From assembly GCA_900320185.1 (NCBI GenBank), contig ONRD01000008.1, positions 1-64,000 on the forward strand: a stretch of 64,000 bases of DNA, given 5' to 3'. Every line of letters starts with the position of its first letter. Position 1 is the first letter of the stretch. The stretch is from an uncultured Bacteroidales bacterium. Lineage in GTDB: Bacteria; Bacteroidota; Bacteroidia; Bacteroidales; UBA932. The position numbers and the translations under genes are program-made. Below the pieces are notes generated by a model. That model was not told the origin of the DNA and made no database searches. It worked only from the letters and a program-made list of their open reading frames with translations. Below are positions 16,180 through 23,519 of the stretch, piece after piece.

Positions 16180-16540
16180 CTCCTGAAAATCCCTTATGTT
16201 TGAGGCAGTTGCGATAACCTTGGAGATAAAGCCCTCCGAGTTCGATAATTTCTCGTTCCCCCCTGCATTTCCAGCGTAAATGTATCCTTCCGGGATTGCA
16301 GTTCCTGCATACCAGTAACCGCTTTCCATCCTGCTGCGGATGAGAGAGCGCTCCATTGAGTTGAACTGCGCGAGGATGCCAAGCACCAACTGCGCGATCG
16401 GGTTCGGAGTTCCATTGGGGAGGAGGGTTTCCAGACTATCCCATCCGCTCTGCATAGTCACGCAACTCCACCAACTGGCGGTCATACTCCTGTCCCTTGG
16501 TGCTCACTCGAGCGTAGATGCACGTCTTGATCATTTCCAT
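16171..16540 (-). pseudogene. serine recombinase remnant (deleted and frameshifted)
   Basis: The N-terminus, starting at the ATG at 16540, reads MEMIKTCIYARVSTKGQ then DRQLVELRDYAERMG. It contains the catalytic serine motif YARVST of resolvase/invertase recombinases, then hits a stop. In another frame, from about 16435 down to the stop at 16171, comes the later part of the same kind of protein: LETLLPNGTPNPIAQ, then LGILAQFNSMERSLIRSRM, the helix that follows the catalytic domain. Roughly 70-80 residues between the two parts are missing. It lies just inside the left end of the insertion and is probably the remains of its mobility gene. Confidence 0.75.
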
Positions 16541-16642
16541 AAAAACTATTGATCTTTATACTTGATAATAATATCATTTAATTCTATTACTAAGATACAT
16601 AAAAGTTAATTGCCCGGCAAGCTTTTGAGCATCTTAAGTTGA

Positions 16643-16650
16643 TACATTTG
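16643..16650 (+). promoter_or_regulatory. -7 element for the XRE regulator
   Basis: TACATTTG, 58 bases before the XRE start. TTTG at 16624-16627 gives a 15-base spacer, which is short. Confidence 0.4.
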
Positions 16651-16708
16651 CAGGTCATGTCCTATGGTTACTTGATATTTCCGTTATTTTTGAGTACTTT
16701 TAATCGCC

Positions 16709-17059
16709 ATGCGTACTGATATGGATGCAACAGAAATTCTAACCAGCAATATAGACCGCCTCTGTCAGGAGCGGAAGTGGAAACGTAAGGATTTGGCAAA
16801 GGCGATGGGCGTCCAGGCCGAGAGCCTGTCACGCTCTCTTAGTGGCTCGCCTCGCCTTGATACCATAGAGAAGATAGCGAAGGCCCTCGATGTCTCCATC
16901 AAGAGCCTTTTCGACACACCGGACGCCATCGAGGGTTTCGTATCTGTCCGTGGAAAACTTCACCGCATCCACAGTCGGACGGAATTTGAAAAGATTGTCC
17001 GGGATAGCCGCCCTAAACTGAACGCCACTATAACCTCGGTGTCAGTCAATGATGAATAA
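16709..17059 (+). CDS. XRE-family HTH regulator
   Basis: 116 aa. Residues 8-60 form a Cro/CI helix-turn-helix (LCQERKWKRKDLAKAMGVQAESLSRSLSGSPRLDTIEKIAKALDV, in parts). A short C-terminal region (about 65-116) of unknown fold follows. A second ATG four codons in is an alternative start. The stop overlaps in-frame ATGs of the next gene's longest reading frame, so the two are probably co-transcribed and perhaps translationally coupled. In a tRNA-associated element such a protein often controls element genes, but no intact target gene is visible. Confidence 0.8.
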   Translation: MRTDMDATEILTSNIDRLCQERKWKRKDLAKAMGVQAESLSRSLSGSPRLDTIEKIAKALDVSIKSLFDTPDAIEGFVSVRGKLHRIHSRTEFEKIVRDSRPKLNATITSVSVNDE

Positions 17060-17096
17060 AGGACGATTTGCCGTTCTGACATTAAAATTAGCCTGT

Positions 17097-18107
17097 ATGA
17101 GTAATCGTATTATTTCTGTTATAGCATTATTGCTCATTAAATCCATCATCTGTTTCGGACAATTGGAGGATGTTTTACCTCCTCCTGAACCGGATGGGAG
17201 AAATGTTTATTATTTATATGGCGATGACGGTTGGGGACATGTCCCAAAAGGTTGGGAATCGCAGCAGAAACTGTTAAAAGAGGCGTCAGATACAGACCTT
17301 GAGTCTATGGCTCTTCAGTCCAAAACTCCGGCTCATAGGGCTATGGCATTTCACACCTTGGCATCCAAGCATAGTGAGAAATGTTATGACATCCTTCTTC
17401 AGAAGTTGGAAGATGATGATAGTTTCATGGTAGCTTCTTTTGATGTTTGGTGGGGGACAAATGTAGCCTCCTTTATGTTAGAGGTCGCAGAATCGGACAC
17501 TCTATTATTAACGAAGGAACAGAGGCATTGTATAGATAGCGTCATTGTATTTCGTCCTAGGCTGAAACATCTTGACAAACTCCCTTCAGTGTCCAGGTTG
17601 AAAGGAATGGATGGTTTGTATAACAGGCTGAAAGAACTCTACCTAGATGGAGATGCAAACTTGCTTCCTTGCATCGCTGAATACAGAAACGATGCTGATA
17701 TTCCGATGATTATTAAAGCTCTTCGAGAATACAAGAAGGGCTTGGATAGACATGGAGCAAATTCGAATGGCCCCAAAGGGAACACCAACGAAGCGTTGAA
17801 CGCTCTGATGAAATGGAGAGATGATGCCTACATGCCTGTGTTGGAAGAAGTGCGAGATTTTGAACTATCTCGGAAGTATATCGACTATTATAGGGTGAAG
17901 ATGCTCTTCAAAGTTGTTATGGCATATGATAATGATTGGGCCTACCATTTTATAGAAGATACTTTCGAAAACAAGGGCGGTAAAGAAAAGTACTCATATC
18001 CAGAGAATCTATTTAGAGCTTATTACGAAGAAGAAAAACCTCGTTTCCTCCCTCTCATTGAAAAGTACGGGAAAAAACCTTTTGAATGGGATTATCTGTA
18101 TAAATAA
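17097..18107 (+). CDS. secreted protein with HEAT-like helical repeats
   Basis: 336 aa with a signal peptide (MSNRIISVIALLLIKSIICFGQ). The mature part is helical and acidic, with repeated segments such as THRAM-type 'AHRAMAFHTLASKHSEKCYDILLQKL' (in parts) that resemble HEAT repeats. No catalytic motif is seen. I prefer the ATG at 17097 for the signal peptide; the frame is open back to 17049, which overlaps the XRE stop. The gene is visibly AT-richer than the surrounding chromosome, consistent with arrival in the tRNA-associated insertion. Function unknown. Confidence 0.65.
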   Translation: MSNRIISVIALLLIKSIICFGQLEDVLPPPEPDGRNVYYLYGDDGWGHVPKGWESQQKLLKEASDTDLESMALQSKTPAHRAMAFHTLASKHSEKCYDILLQKLEDDDSFMVASFDVWWGTNVASFMLEVAESDTLLLTKEQRHCIDSVIVFRPRLKHLDKLPSVSRLKGMDGLYNRLKELYLDGDANLLPCIAEYRNDADIPMIIKALREYKKGLDRHGANSNGPKGNTNEALNALMKWRDDAYMPVLEEVRDFELSRKYIDYYRVKMLFKVVMAYDNDWAYHFIEDTFENKGGKEKYSYPENLFRAYYEEEKPRFLPLIEKYGKKPFEWDYLYK

Positions 18108-18270
18108 TCTTTTAGGTCAAAGTGATACAGTTTTGAGAGAGTGTTGGCCTTGCTGGCAAAATGAACCTGATAACTCTGGGCTTTCTGGTGGAGCCTCAGC
18201 TTGGACGAAAGAGAAGCTGCTGGAAGTCGTGAGATGATGATTTTTCCAGATCAAAAGTTCTCGGCAGACG

Positions 18271-18300
18271 TTGCGTGATTGAAAAGATTTTGTACCTTTG
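18271..18300 (+). promoter_or_regulatory. promoter of candidate small RNA
   Basis: TTG (18271-18273), 19 bases, TACCTTTG (18293-18300). No start codon with a sizeable frame follows; a terminator lies 35-70 bases downstream instead. Confidence 0.65.
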
Positions 18301-18306
18301 CAGAAG

Positions 18307-18370
18307 ATAAGTTTCGTTACAGAGACTTCCGAATACAGGCATCCATCCCTAAGTGGGTGTCTGTTTTTTT
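18307..18370 (+). ncRNA. candidate short RNA or leader ending in a terminator
   Basis: Predicted start near 18307. The span ends in an 11-bp hairpin (18335-18345 with 18354-18364, two G-U pairs) followed by seven T's. It has no coding capacity. It may be a stand-alone small RNA or an attenuated leader of the structured region that follows directly. Confidence 0.5.
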
Positions 18371-18377
18371 AGACCTT

Positions 18378-18647
18378 AACCGAGGGGAGGTGCTGAATGC
18401 AAGGCCTGATAGTTCTTTCACTCTGTAACATATAACTTATCTAAAATGAGAACTTATCTAACATTGGTTCTAATCTCCATTAGGGTGGAGGTTCGAAGGC
18501 TTGTCAGAGTGAGGGCATATAAACGCCGGCGCAATGGCAAGACAGAGAGAGTGCGAAGTCACTACCGCAGATATTAGGGTATCCAAGGTAGCTTGAACAG
18601 AGGCTCTCGCCGCAAGGCGCTCTACTCCTATTCCCTCGGTTTTTTTA
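18378..18647 (+). ncRNA. possible 270-nt structured RNA
   Basis: The ends are complementary: AACCGAGGGGA (18378-18388) pairs with TTCCCTCGGTT (18631-18641) as 9 Watson-Crick pairs, one G-U and one A-U, and seven T's follow. Internal hairpins are visible, including CGCC-GCAA-GGCG near 18609-18620, AGTG...CACT, GCC...GGC, and a longer pairing TCACTCTG with CAGAGTGA. There is no open reading frame. It does not match tmRNA, RNase P or SRP RNA by the signatures I know. Confidence 0.45.
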
Positions 18648-18727
18648 TTTGTACACCTCCATCCAGAGGGAGAACTCATATACTTCCTGCATTGCCCTGA
18701 AAACAGTTCGACAATTTGACAGGGGAA

Positions 18728-18778
18728 CGCACAAGGAGACAAGTTCAACTGGACTTGTCTCTTTTGTTTTTATGCAAG
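18728..18778. repeat. right copy of tRNA-associated direct repeat
   Basis: 51 bp matching 16128-16179, including the terminator hairpin (18736-18771), but not attached to a tRNA. It marks the right boundary of the 2.6-kb insertion. Confidence 0.8.
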
Positions 18779-18860
18779 TCTTTGAGTTCAGTGATATAAT
18801 AGACATTTCTGGTTGGTAAAGTTTTTATTATTCTACTTTTGCTTTTCACGATATGGGGCC

Positions 18861-18908
18861 GGTCATTCTGAACTACGTTGCCATTCTGAGCTCAGCGAAG
18901 AATCTGCC
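18861..18908. repeat. CATTCTGA-type intergenic repeat
   Basis: Contains two CATTCTGA cores followed by CAGCGAAGAATCTGCC. This resembles a short interspersed motif seen between genes in many bacterial genomes. CTACGTTG also occurs twice here (18873 and about 18909). Confidence 0.4.
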
Positions 18909-19069
18909 CTACGTTGGTCTAACTAGCAAACATTCTTTGTACTGGCCAAGGACAGGATCGTAGTCATCGATGACTCTGGGTTTCTGCGGTTGCCTTGGTC
19001 AACTTACTTTCAAATAGCTAACACGCCCTAAAAAGAGAAGCATCTCATTATTAATGTATTGCAAAACGA

Positions 19070-19113
19070 CAGCGTGTGAAGGTACCCCCAAAAAACGTCC
19101 TCCTAACACGCTG
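19070..19113. repeat. inverted repeat
   Basis: CAGCGTGT (19070-19077) and ACACGCTG (19106-19113), perfect 8-bp arms around 28 bases. TAACACGCTGA, which contains part of the right arm, also occurs at about 3108. Confidence 0.45.
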
Positions 19114-19189
19114 ACAAAAGTTAAAACATTGATTTACAACCTATAACAAAACCAGAACGTGTGAGCCATTTGAAAATGTTGGGCTCGGC

Positions 19190-19262
19190 CAGAGGGACGG
19201 CTTCCCCATCGCCACCTACTCCCAGGCATTCAGGAACGCCGTCTACGCGGCAACTGCAGCAT
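19190..19262 (+). pseudogene. fragment of a DUF5107/TPR-type gene
   Basis: The plus strand reads RDGFPIATYSQAFRNAVYAA then a stop, nearly the same as KDGFSIATYSQSFRDAAYAA in the intact gene at 51467-54295 (nucleotides near 53130-53190). The match is also clear at the DNA level. Only about 25 codons remain and there is no start. It is a relic of a paralogous gene or of a duplication. Confidence 0.65.
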
Positions 19263-19309
19263 GATGATAGTCGAAGGGCGAGGTTGCCCGCCTGCCGACA
19301 GAATAGCAT

Positions 19310-19339
19310 GAGAGCCGGATCGCAAAAGGTCCGGCTCTC
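19310..19339. terminator. strong hairpin downstream of the lipoprotein gene
   Basis: Perfect 10-bp stem GAGAGCCGGA/TCCGGCTCTC with a 10-base loop, 50 bases after the last gene of the minus-strand operon. There is no good T-run on either side, so it may end transcription only with Rho or protect the mRNA 3' end. Confidence 0.45.
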
Positions 19340-19388
19340 TATTATGGAAACGCTGTTAATGACGTATCATCGGCATGACGGGAACGCC

Positions 19389-20753
19389 TTATCTGGGGGG
19401 CTCGATCCGGATCAGGTCCTCTATCTCCCTGCCGTCATGTACGAAACGAGCCAGGGTATAGACGGCGCCGTCGGCGCCGAGCGCTATGGAGTTGACGTAG
19501 GTCGGATACGAGCCATCGGCGTAGAACACGGGGCCAAGGTCCCTGTAGAGCCGGTGCGGGATATCATATGTCACAAGGTGGAGGTATTCCTTCCCCTTCG
19601 CAGCCCCCATGTTGATCTTGTCCAGACCGGCGATGCGCTTTCCGTTCTCATCATAGACCGGTGCCCCTGTCAGGTAATATACCATCCCCTTGCCGTCGAT
19701 CTGGAAACCCAGATATCCATAACTGAACTGGTCGAACATCCCGCTCCGGCGGGAAGGCTCGGAGGTGATCCTCTCCACGATCTCGATCTTTTTTCCGGCG
19801 GGATCGAACGAGAAGAGGTATCCCGAGTTCCCGTGGACGCCATAGGCTTTGTTTTCAGGAGCATACCAGACGATTTTCCGCCAGTTGTACCCCATGCTCC
19901 CGGCATCCGAAGGATCGTACGCGCCGAAATAGTCGAGCCGGAAGTCGACCCCTTCGACTTTACGCGGGGCATCGTAGGAAGGATTGTAGGTAAAGATGTC
20001 CCCGTCCGCGGTAGAGTAATACACATTCCCGTCACGCGGATCCACGAACATGGAACGGCAGATCACCCGGAACTCCGGCGTCCCGAGTCCCGTCTCCCCG
20101 GCCCTGGTCACCGGACCGAGGTTCCTCAGGCTGCGGGAGGAGAGGTCATAGTCAAGGAACAGGCCATGGGGCCATGTCAGGCCGTATATGTGCTTCCGGT
20201 CAGTATCCATTGCCATCGTGATGATGCCGTCTCCTTCCGGTGCAAGGGCAAGGTCCTGGATCTGTCGTGTTTCCAGGTCATAACTGACGAAATGTCCTCC
20301 GGGATAGAGCTTATATCCTTCAGGGGCCGTTACGGGCATCTGCTCGGCTCCGTCGATCATCTGATAATAACCCACATGGGTGGCAAAATACAATTTCCCT
20401 TCGCATTCCGTGAATTCCACGTGGCTTTTCCCTTGCGCGATATACTTCGCGGCCTTCTCGCCAAGTGCTTCCGACAGGTCAGCGATGAACTCCGTCCTGT
20501 CGCTCCCGGGATCGTACCGGTAGAACTGGCCTCCGACATCGTACCGCGTGGAAGAAAGGACGTAATACACGCATCCGTCGCTGGCCGGGGATATGGCGTT
20601 GTACGTGTCATGGGCATCCGCGAAGCCGGAGTAGAATTGCCGGGCGATCATCTTTTCCTGGTCCGGACCGGCCTGACGGCTCCCCCCGGACGAACACCCT
20701 CCCGCCAGCACGGCCAAGGCGGAAAAGGCAAGCGTCAAAAGTGTTCTCATCAT
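19389..20753 (-). CDS. lipoprotein, probable beta-propeller
   Basis: 454 aa with a lipoprotein signal (lipobox LAGGC, Cys20). The mature part has repeated blade-like units with aromatic-rich strands and short Asp/Gly turns (for example DGCVYYVLSST, GKLYFATHVG, RDGNVYYSTADGDIFTYNP, DGKGMVYYLTG), typical of a seven- or eight-bladed propeller that binds or cleaves a ligand outside the cell. No catalytic set is certain. It is the last gene of the amino-sugar operon, with its start overlapping the ceramidase-type gene by 4 bases, so the two are likely made together. Confidence 0.75.
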   Translation of the reverse strand: MMRTLLTLAFSALAVLAGGCSSGGSRQAGPDQEKMIARQFYSGFADAHDTYNAISPASDGCVYYVLSSTRYDVGGQFYRYDPGSDRTEFIADLSEALGEKAAKYIAQGKSHVEFTECEGKLYFATHVGYYQMIDGAEQMPVTAPEGYKLYPGGHFVSYDLETRQIQDLALAPEGDGIITMAMDTDRKHIYGLTWPHGLFLDYDLSSRSLRNLGPVTRAGETGLGTPEFRVICRSMFVDPRDGNVYYSTADGDIFTYNPSYDAPRKVEGVDFRLDYFGAYDPSDAGSMGYNWRKIVWYAPENKAYGVHGNSGYLFSFDPAGKKIEIVERITSEPSRRSGMFDQFSYGYLGFQIDGKGMVYYLTGAPVYDENGKRIAGLDKINMGAAKGKEYLHLVTYDIPHRLYRDLGPVFYADGSYPTYVNSIALGADGAVYTLARFVHDGREIEDLIRIEPPR

Positions 20754-22102
20754 TTTCCTTTGTTAATCTCTTCCATCATCTCTCCTATCCCGTCCATGAT
20801 GGCCTTTTCGAGTTCCGGCGTCCAACGGGCGTGCAGGTTGTAGACCTTGCACGCATCGTCCGTCTCATAGCCCCCCTCATGCCACAGTTCAGCGGTCGGG
20901 ATATATGACATTACATCATTGCAATAGCCCATGACGATGAGGTCCTGGCCGTAGCGTTCCTTCAACATGATGGAATAGCCCGACGAGACCTCTCCGCCCA
21001 GCGCCAGCACTACCTGGTCTCCAAGCTTCCAGCAGACGACGGGGTAAGGGTATGTTTCCGGGAACGGAACTCCCCGGTCCATCTGTCCGAGCATTCCCTT
21101 CGCCCATGCTCCCATGAAATCATCACGCCCTGACATAGACTCCAGCTCTTTCCGCGGAAGGGACTCATCGAACCGGATGGGGATTTCCCTGTAACAGGCA
21201 CGGAAGAGGCTGGGCAAGGGTTTCAGTTCCTCTGAGAGGACCTGTCCGACTGAAGCTGCCAGCTGCCTGCCATATTGGACCGCCTGGGAAACGTGCCCGC
21301 GCGGAAGGGGATTCTGGTCAGCCCCGCACCCTTGGAAGAACATGGCCATCGCGCCGGGGAAAAGGTTTTCCACCTCCTGCTGGGCATACCCTGGATAATC
21401 CCCTGAAATATAATTGTCGAAAAGGGTCGTGGCATGGCATGAATATCCGAAAAGGACGGCTCGGACCGTCCCGTCCGGACGCTCTGCCTTCAGCACGGGG
21501 ACGGAATAGTCGCTTGGCCCCTGCAAGGTCAATGTCGGAGGAGGCGAAGGAGGATTATGCCTGCGGTTGACGGCGATCCTGGCAAATCCGGAGCCGGTGC
21601 TTAGCCTGGCCGGGGCACGGGAGGCAAAGGCCTCGTCGATAACATCCCTGGTCTTGCGGACCAGCATCTCTTCATATGCCCTGGCTACCTGACGGTAAGT
21701 CTCGTCCATAGGATAGATGTAGTACAGGGCATCGCCTACCACCGGACCGGAATGCGTATGGGATGAATTGAGGATGACCTGCGACGGGGGCAGCCCATAT
21801 TTATCCTGCACATAACGGCGGATCCGGTCGGAAAAGGGCTTGGGTATGCTGAGGACATCCATCGTGACGACCAGCCCTGCATTCCCTCCGGCATCTTCCA
21901 GCACCAGCGCCTTTGCCCAGATCCGCATGCGGACCCCGGCGGAAGGCTCCGTACGGGAGGCAAAGCCTGCCATCCACACGCTGTCGCAGGGCGTAATGTC
22001 CACCCGGGATGCGCCCACCTTCCACAGGTAGTCCGCATCCTGGGCAGACATAGTTGCCAGCGTGATGAAAAGCGCCGACAAGAAGCAACACAAACACTTC
22101 AT
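20750..22102 (-). CDS. neutral/alkaline ceramidase-type hydrolase
   Basis: 450 aa with a signal peptide (MKCLCCFLSALFITLATMSAQ). The start of the mature protein (VGASRVDITPCDSVWMAGFASR) and the motifs SSHTHSGP (near 115) and GYSCHATTL (near 230) are hallmarks of the neutral ceramidase N-terminal domain, a zinc amidase fold. The C-terminal immunoglobulin-like domain of true ceramidases is missing. The family cleaves N-acyl bonds. Next to nagA/nagB, an N-acylated amino sugar or glycolipid substrate is a reasonable inference, not shown by sequence. It overlaps both neighbours (1 base and 4 bases). Confidence 0.82.
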   Translation of the reverse strand: MKCLCCFLSALFITLATMSAQDADYLWKVGASRVDITPCDSVWMAGFASRTEPSAGVRMRIWAKALVLEDAGGNAGLVVTMDVLSIPKPFSDRIRRYVQDKYGLPPSQVILNSSHTHSGPVVGDALYYIYPMDETYRQVARAYEEMLVRKTRDVIDEAFASRAPARLSTGSGFARIAVNRRHNPPSPPPTLTLQGPSDYSVPVLKAERPDGTVRAVLFGYSCHATTLFDNYISGDYPGYAQQEVENLFPGAMAMFFQGCGADQNPLPRGHVSQAVQYGRQLAASVGQVLSEELKPLPSLFRACYREIPIRFDESLPRKELESMSGRDDFMGAWAKGMLGQMDRGVPFPETYPYPVVCWKLGDQVVLALGGEVSSGYSIMLKERYGQDLIVMGYCNDVMSYIPTAELWHEGGYETDDACKVYNLHARWTPELEKAIMDGIGEMMEEINKGK

Positions 22103-23487
22103 CAGATTTCGCCTTTCTTGGATGCATCCATGATCCGCCCCGCATTGGAATAAACCTTCTCGATGGCGGCGGCGATTTCATCCATCTCCCGATGACCAGC
22201 AAGCAGCATGTTCTGCGTCAGCCAGACAGCCTCTTCGTCACAGAGCGCGTCGCTCTCGGGGCAGCTGTTCTTCAACAGATATGCATCATATTTCAACAGG
22301 GACTTCGGATACACCTTACGGTACAGTTTCGATTCGAACGCCGCACGGATGAAGGGCTGCGTCTGCAACGGGGTGTACCCAGAGGAGCAAGGGACGCCTT
22401 CTGCTTCCAGCGCCCTCAGGAACAAGGCACGCGGCATACCGCAGAACTGTTCCTTGTCGTAGCGGAACGGGAAAAGGTGGTACACGGCACGCGTGGTCTT
22501 CGGGTACAGGCGCGCCGGGGTGATGCCGGGAATGCCTGCTATCTTCGACGTAAGATACTGGCCGTTCTCCCAGCGCAAGGCGGAAGCCCGCTCCAGGTCC
22601 TGCAGTTCCAGCAGGCCGATGGCAGCCTGGTACTCCGAGAAACGTACCTTGCCGCCTACCATGAAAGCACCCGAAAGGGAGCCCGCCCGGGAGCCGTAAG
22701 GGAAACCCAGGTTGTGGTAGGAAAAGCAGCGGTCCATGAAGTCGTCGTCGTCGCTGACGATGGCCCCTCCCTCCCCGATCGGCAGGTTCTTGGAATTCTG
22801 GAAACTGAAGCACCCGGCAAAGCCGATCGTACCGACAGGTTTCCCGCCATATGAAGCAAGATGCGCCTGGCAGGCATCCTCGATGACGATGAGCCCGTGC
22901 CTGCGGGCAATATCCATGATGCGGTCCATGTCGGCGGGGATGCCGAGGATGTGGACAGGAAGGATCGCCTTCGTCCTTTTGGTAATCTTCCGCTCGATCT
23001 GCACCGGGTCTATCTGGAACGTCTCCCTGTCCACGTCGGCGAAGACAGGGATTGCGCCGTTCATCAGGATGGCTTGCACCGTAGCGACGAATGTGTAAGG
23101 CGTCGTTATGACTTCGTCTCCGACCCCTATCCCCGCCTGTGCGAGCGCCGTGATGAGTGAGTTGGTTCCGTTCACGACAGAGAGGCATCGTTTCGCGCCG
23201 AGCATCTCCGCCCACCTTGCCTCGAAGGCATCCGTGTTGTGCGCCCTGGACCAGACACCGCTCCGCATGACCTCGAGCAGTTTCCCGTCAAACTCCGGAG
23301 ATTTCCAGACCGGCCATGCCGGCCAGCCTCCTGCATGGCTCCTGGAACCGCCCAGGATGGCAGGCAAGGTGGCAGATTCAGTTTCCTTTCCCCATGAGAC
23401 TACGGGGCTTGCAACCGATGCGACAGCGATGCCGGCACCGGCACGGAAAGTTGTCTTGAAAAATTCCCTTCTAGTTGTCTTTTTCAT
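22102..23487 (-). CDS. Tat-exported DegT/DnrJ/EryC1/StrS-type PLP enzyme
   Basis: 461 aa. The N-terminus MKKTTRREFFKTTFRAG with a following hydrophobic stretch (AGIAVASVASPVVSWG) is a twin-arginine signal. The rest is a sugar-aminotransferase fold: SVVNGTNSLITAL, ITTPYTFVAT, ADVDRETFQID, IEDACQAHLASYGGKPVGTIG, and the PLP-lysine motif SFQNSKNLPIGEGGA. Such enzymes normally act on nucleotide sugars in the cytoplasm. Tat export would let it fold with PLP before crossing. Its substrate outside the cytoplasm is unknown. It sits in an operon with an exported Gfo/Idh/MocA protein, which is also unusual. Confidence 0.85.
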   Translation of the reverse strand: MKKTTRREFFKTTFRAGAGIAVASVASPVVSWGKETESATLPAILGGSRSHAGGWPAWPVWKSPEFDGKLLEVMRSGVWSRAHNTDAFEARWAEMLGAKRCLSVVNGTNSLITALAQAGIGVGDEVITTPYTFVATVQAILMNGAIPVFADVDRETFQIDPVQIERKITKRTKAILPVHILGIPADMDRIMDIARRHGLIVIEDACQAHLASYGGKPVGTIGFAGCFSFQNSKNLPIGEGGAIVSDDDDFMDRCFSYHNLGFPYGSRAGSLSGAFMVGGKVRFSEYQAAIGLLELQDLERASALRWENGQYLTSKIAGIPGITPARLYPKTTRAVYHLFPFRYDKEQFCGMPRALFLRALEAEGVPCSSGYTPLQTQPFIRAAFESKLYRKVYPKSLLKYDAYLLKNSCPESDALCDEEAVWLTQNMLLAGHREMDEIAAAIEKVYSNAGRIMDASKKGEI

Positions 23488-23519
23488 CTTTAATTTCCCG
23501 TTAATTAACTTACTGTCAA

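Larger units (their letters stand above)
18108..19388. other. 1.28-kb gene-poor region
   Basis: No intact protein gene. It holds, in order, a promoter plus short hairpin-ended RNA (18271-18370), a possible 270-nt structured RNA (18378-18647), the right-hand copy of the tRNA terminator repeat (18728-18778), a short CATTCTGA-type repeat (18861-18908), an inverted repeat (19070-19113), a fragment of a DUF5107/TPR gene (19190-19262) and a hairpin (19310-19339). Confidence 0.6.

Noticed and set aside
18378-18647. Retron msr/msd RNA
   Set aside because: The complementary ends recall retron a1/a2 repeats, but no reverse transcriptase gene lies in the window and the T-run after the right arm fits a terminator better.
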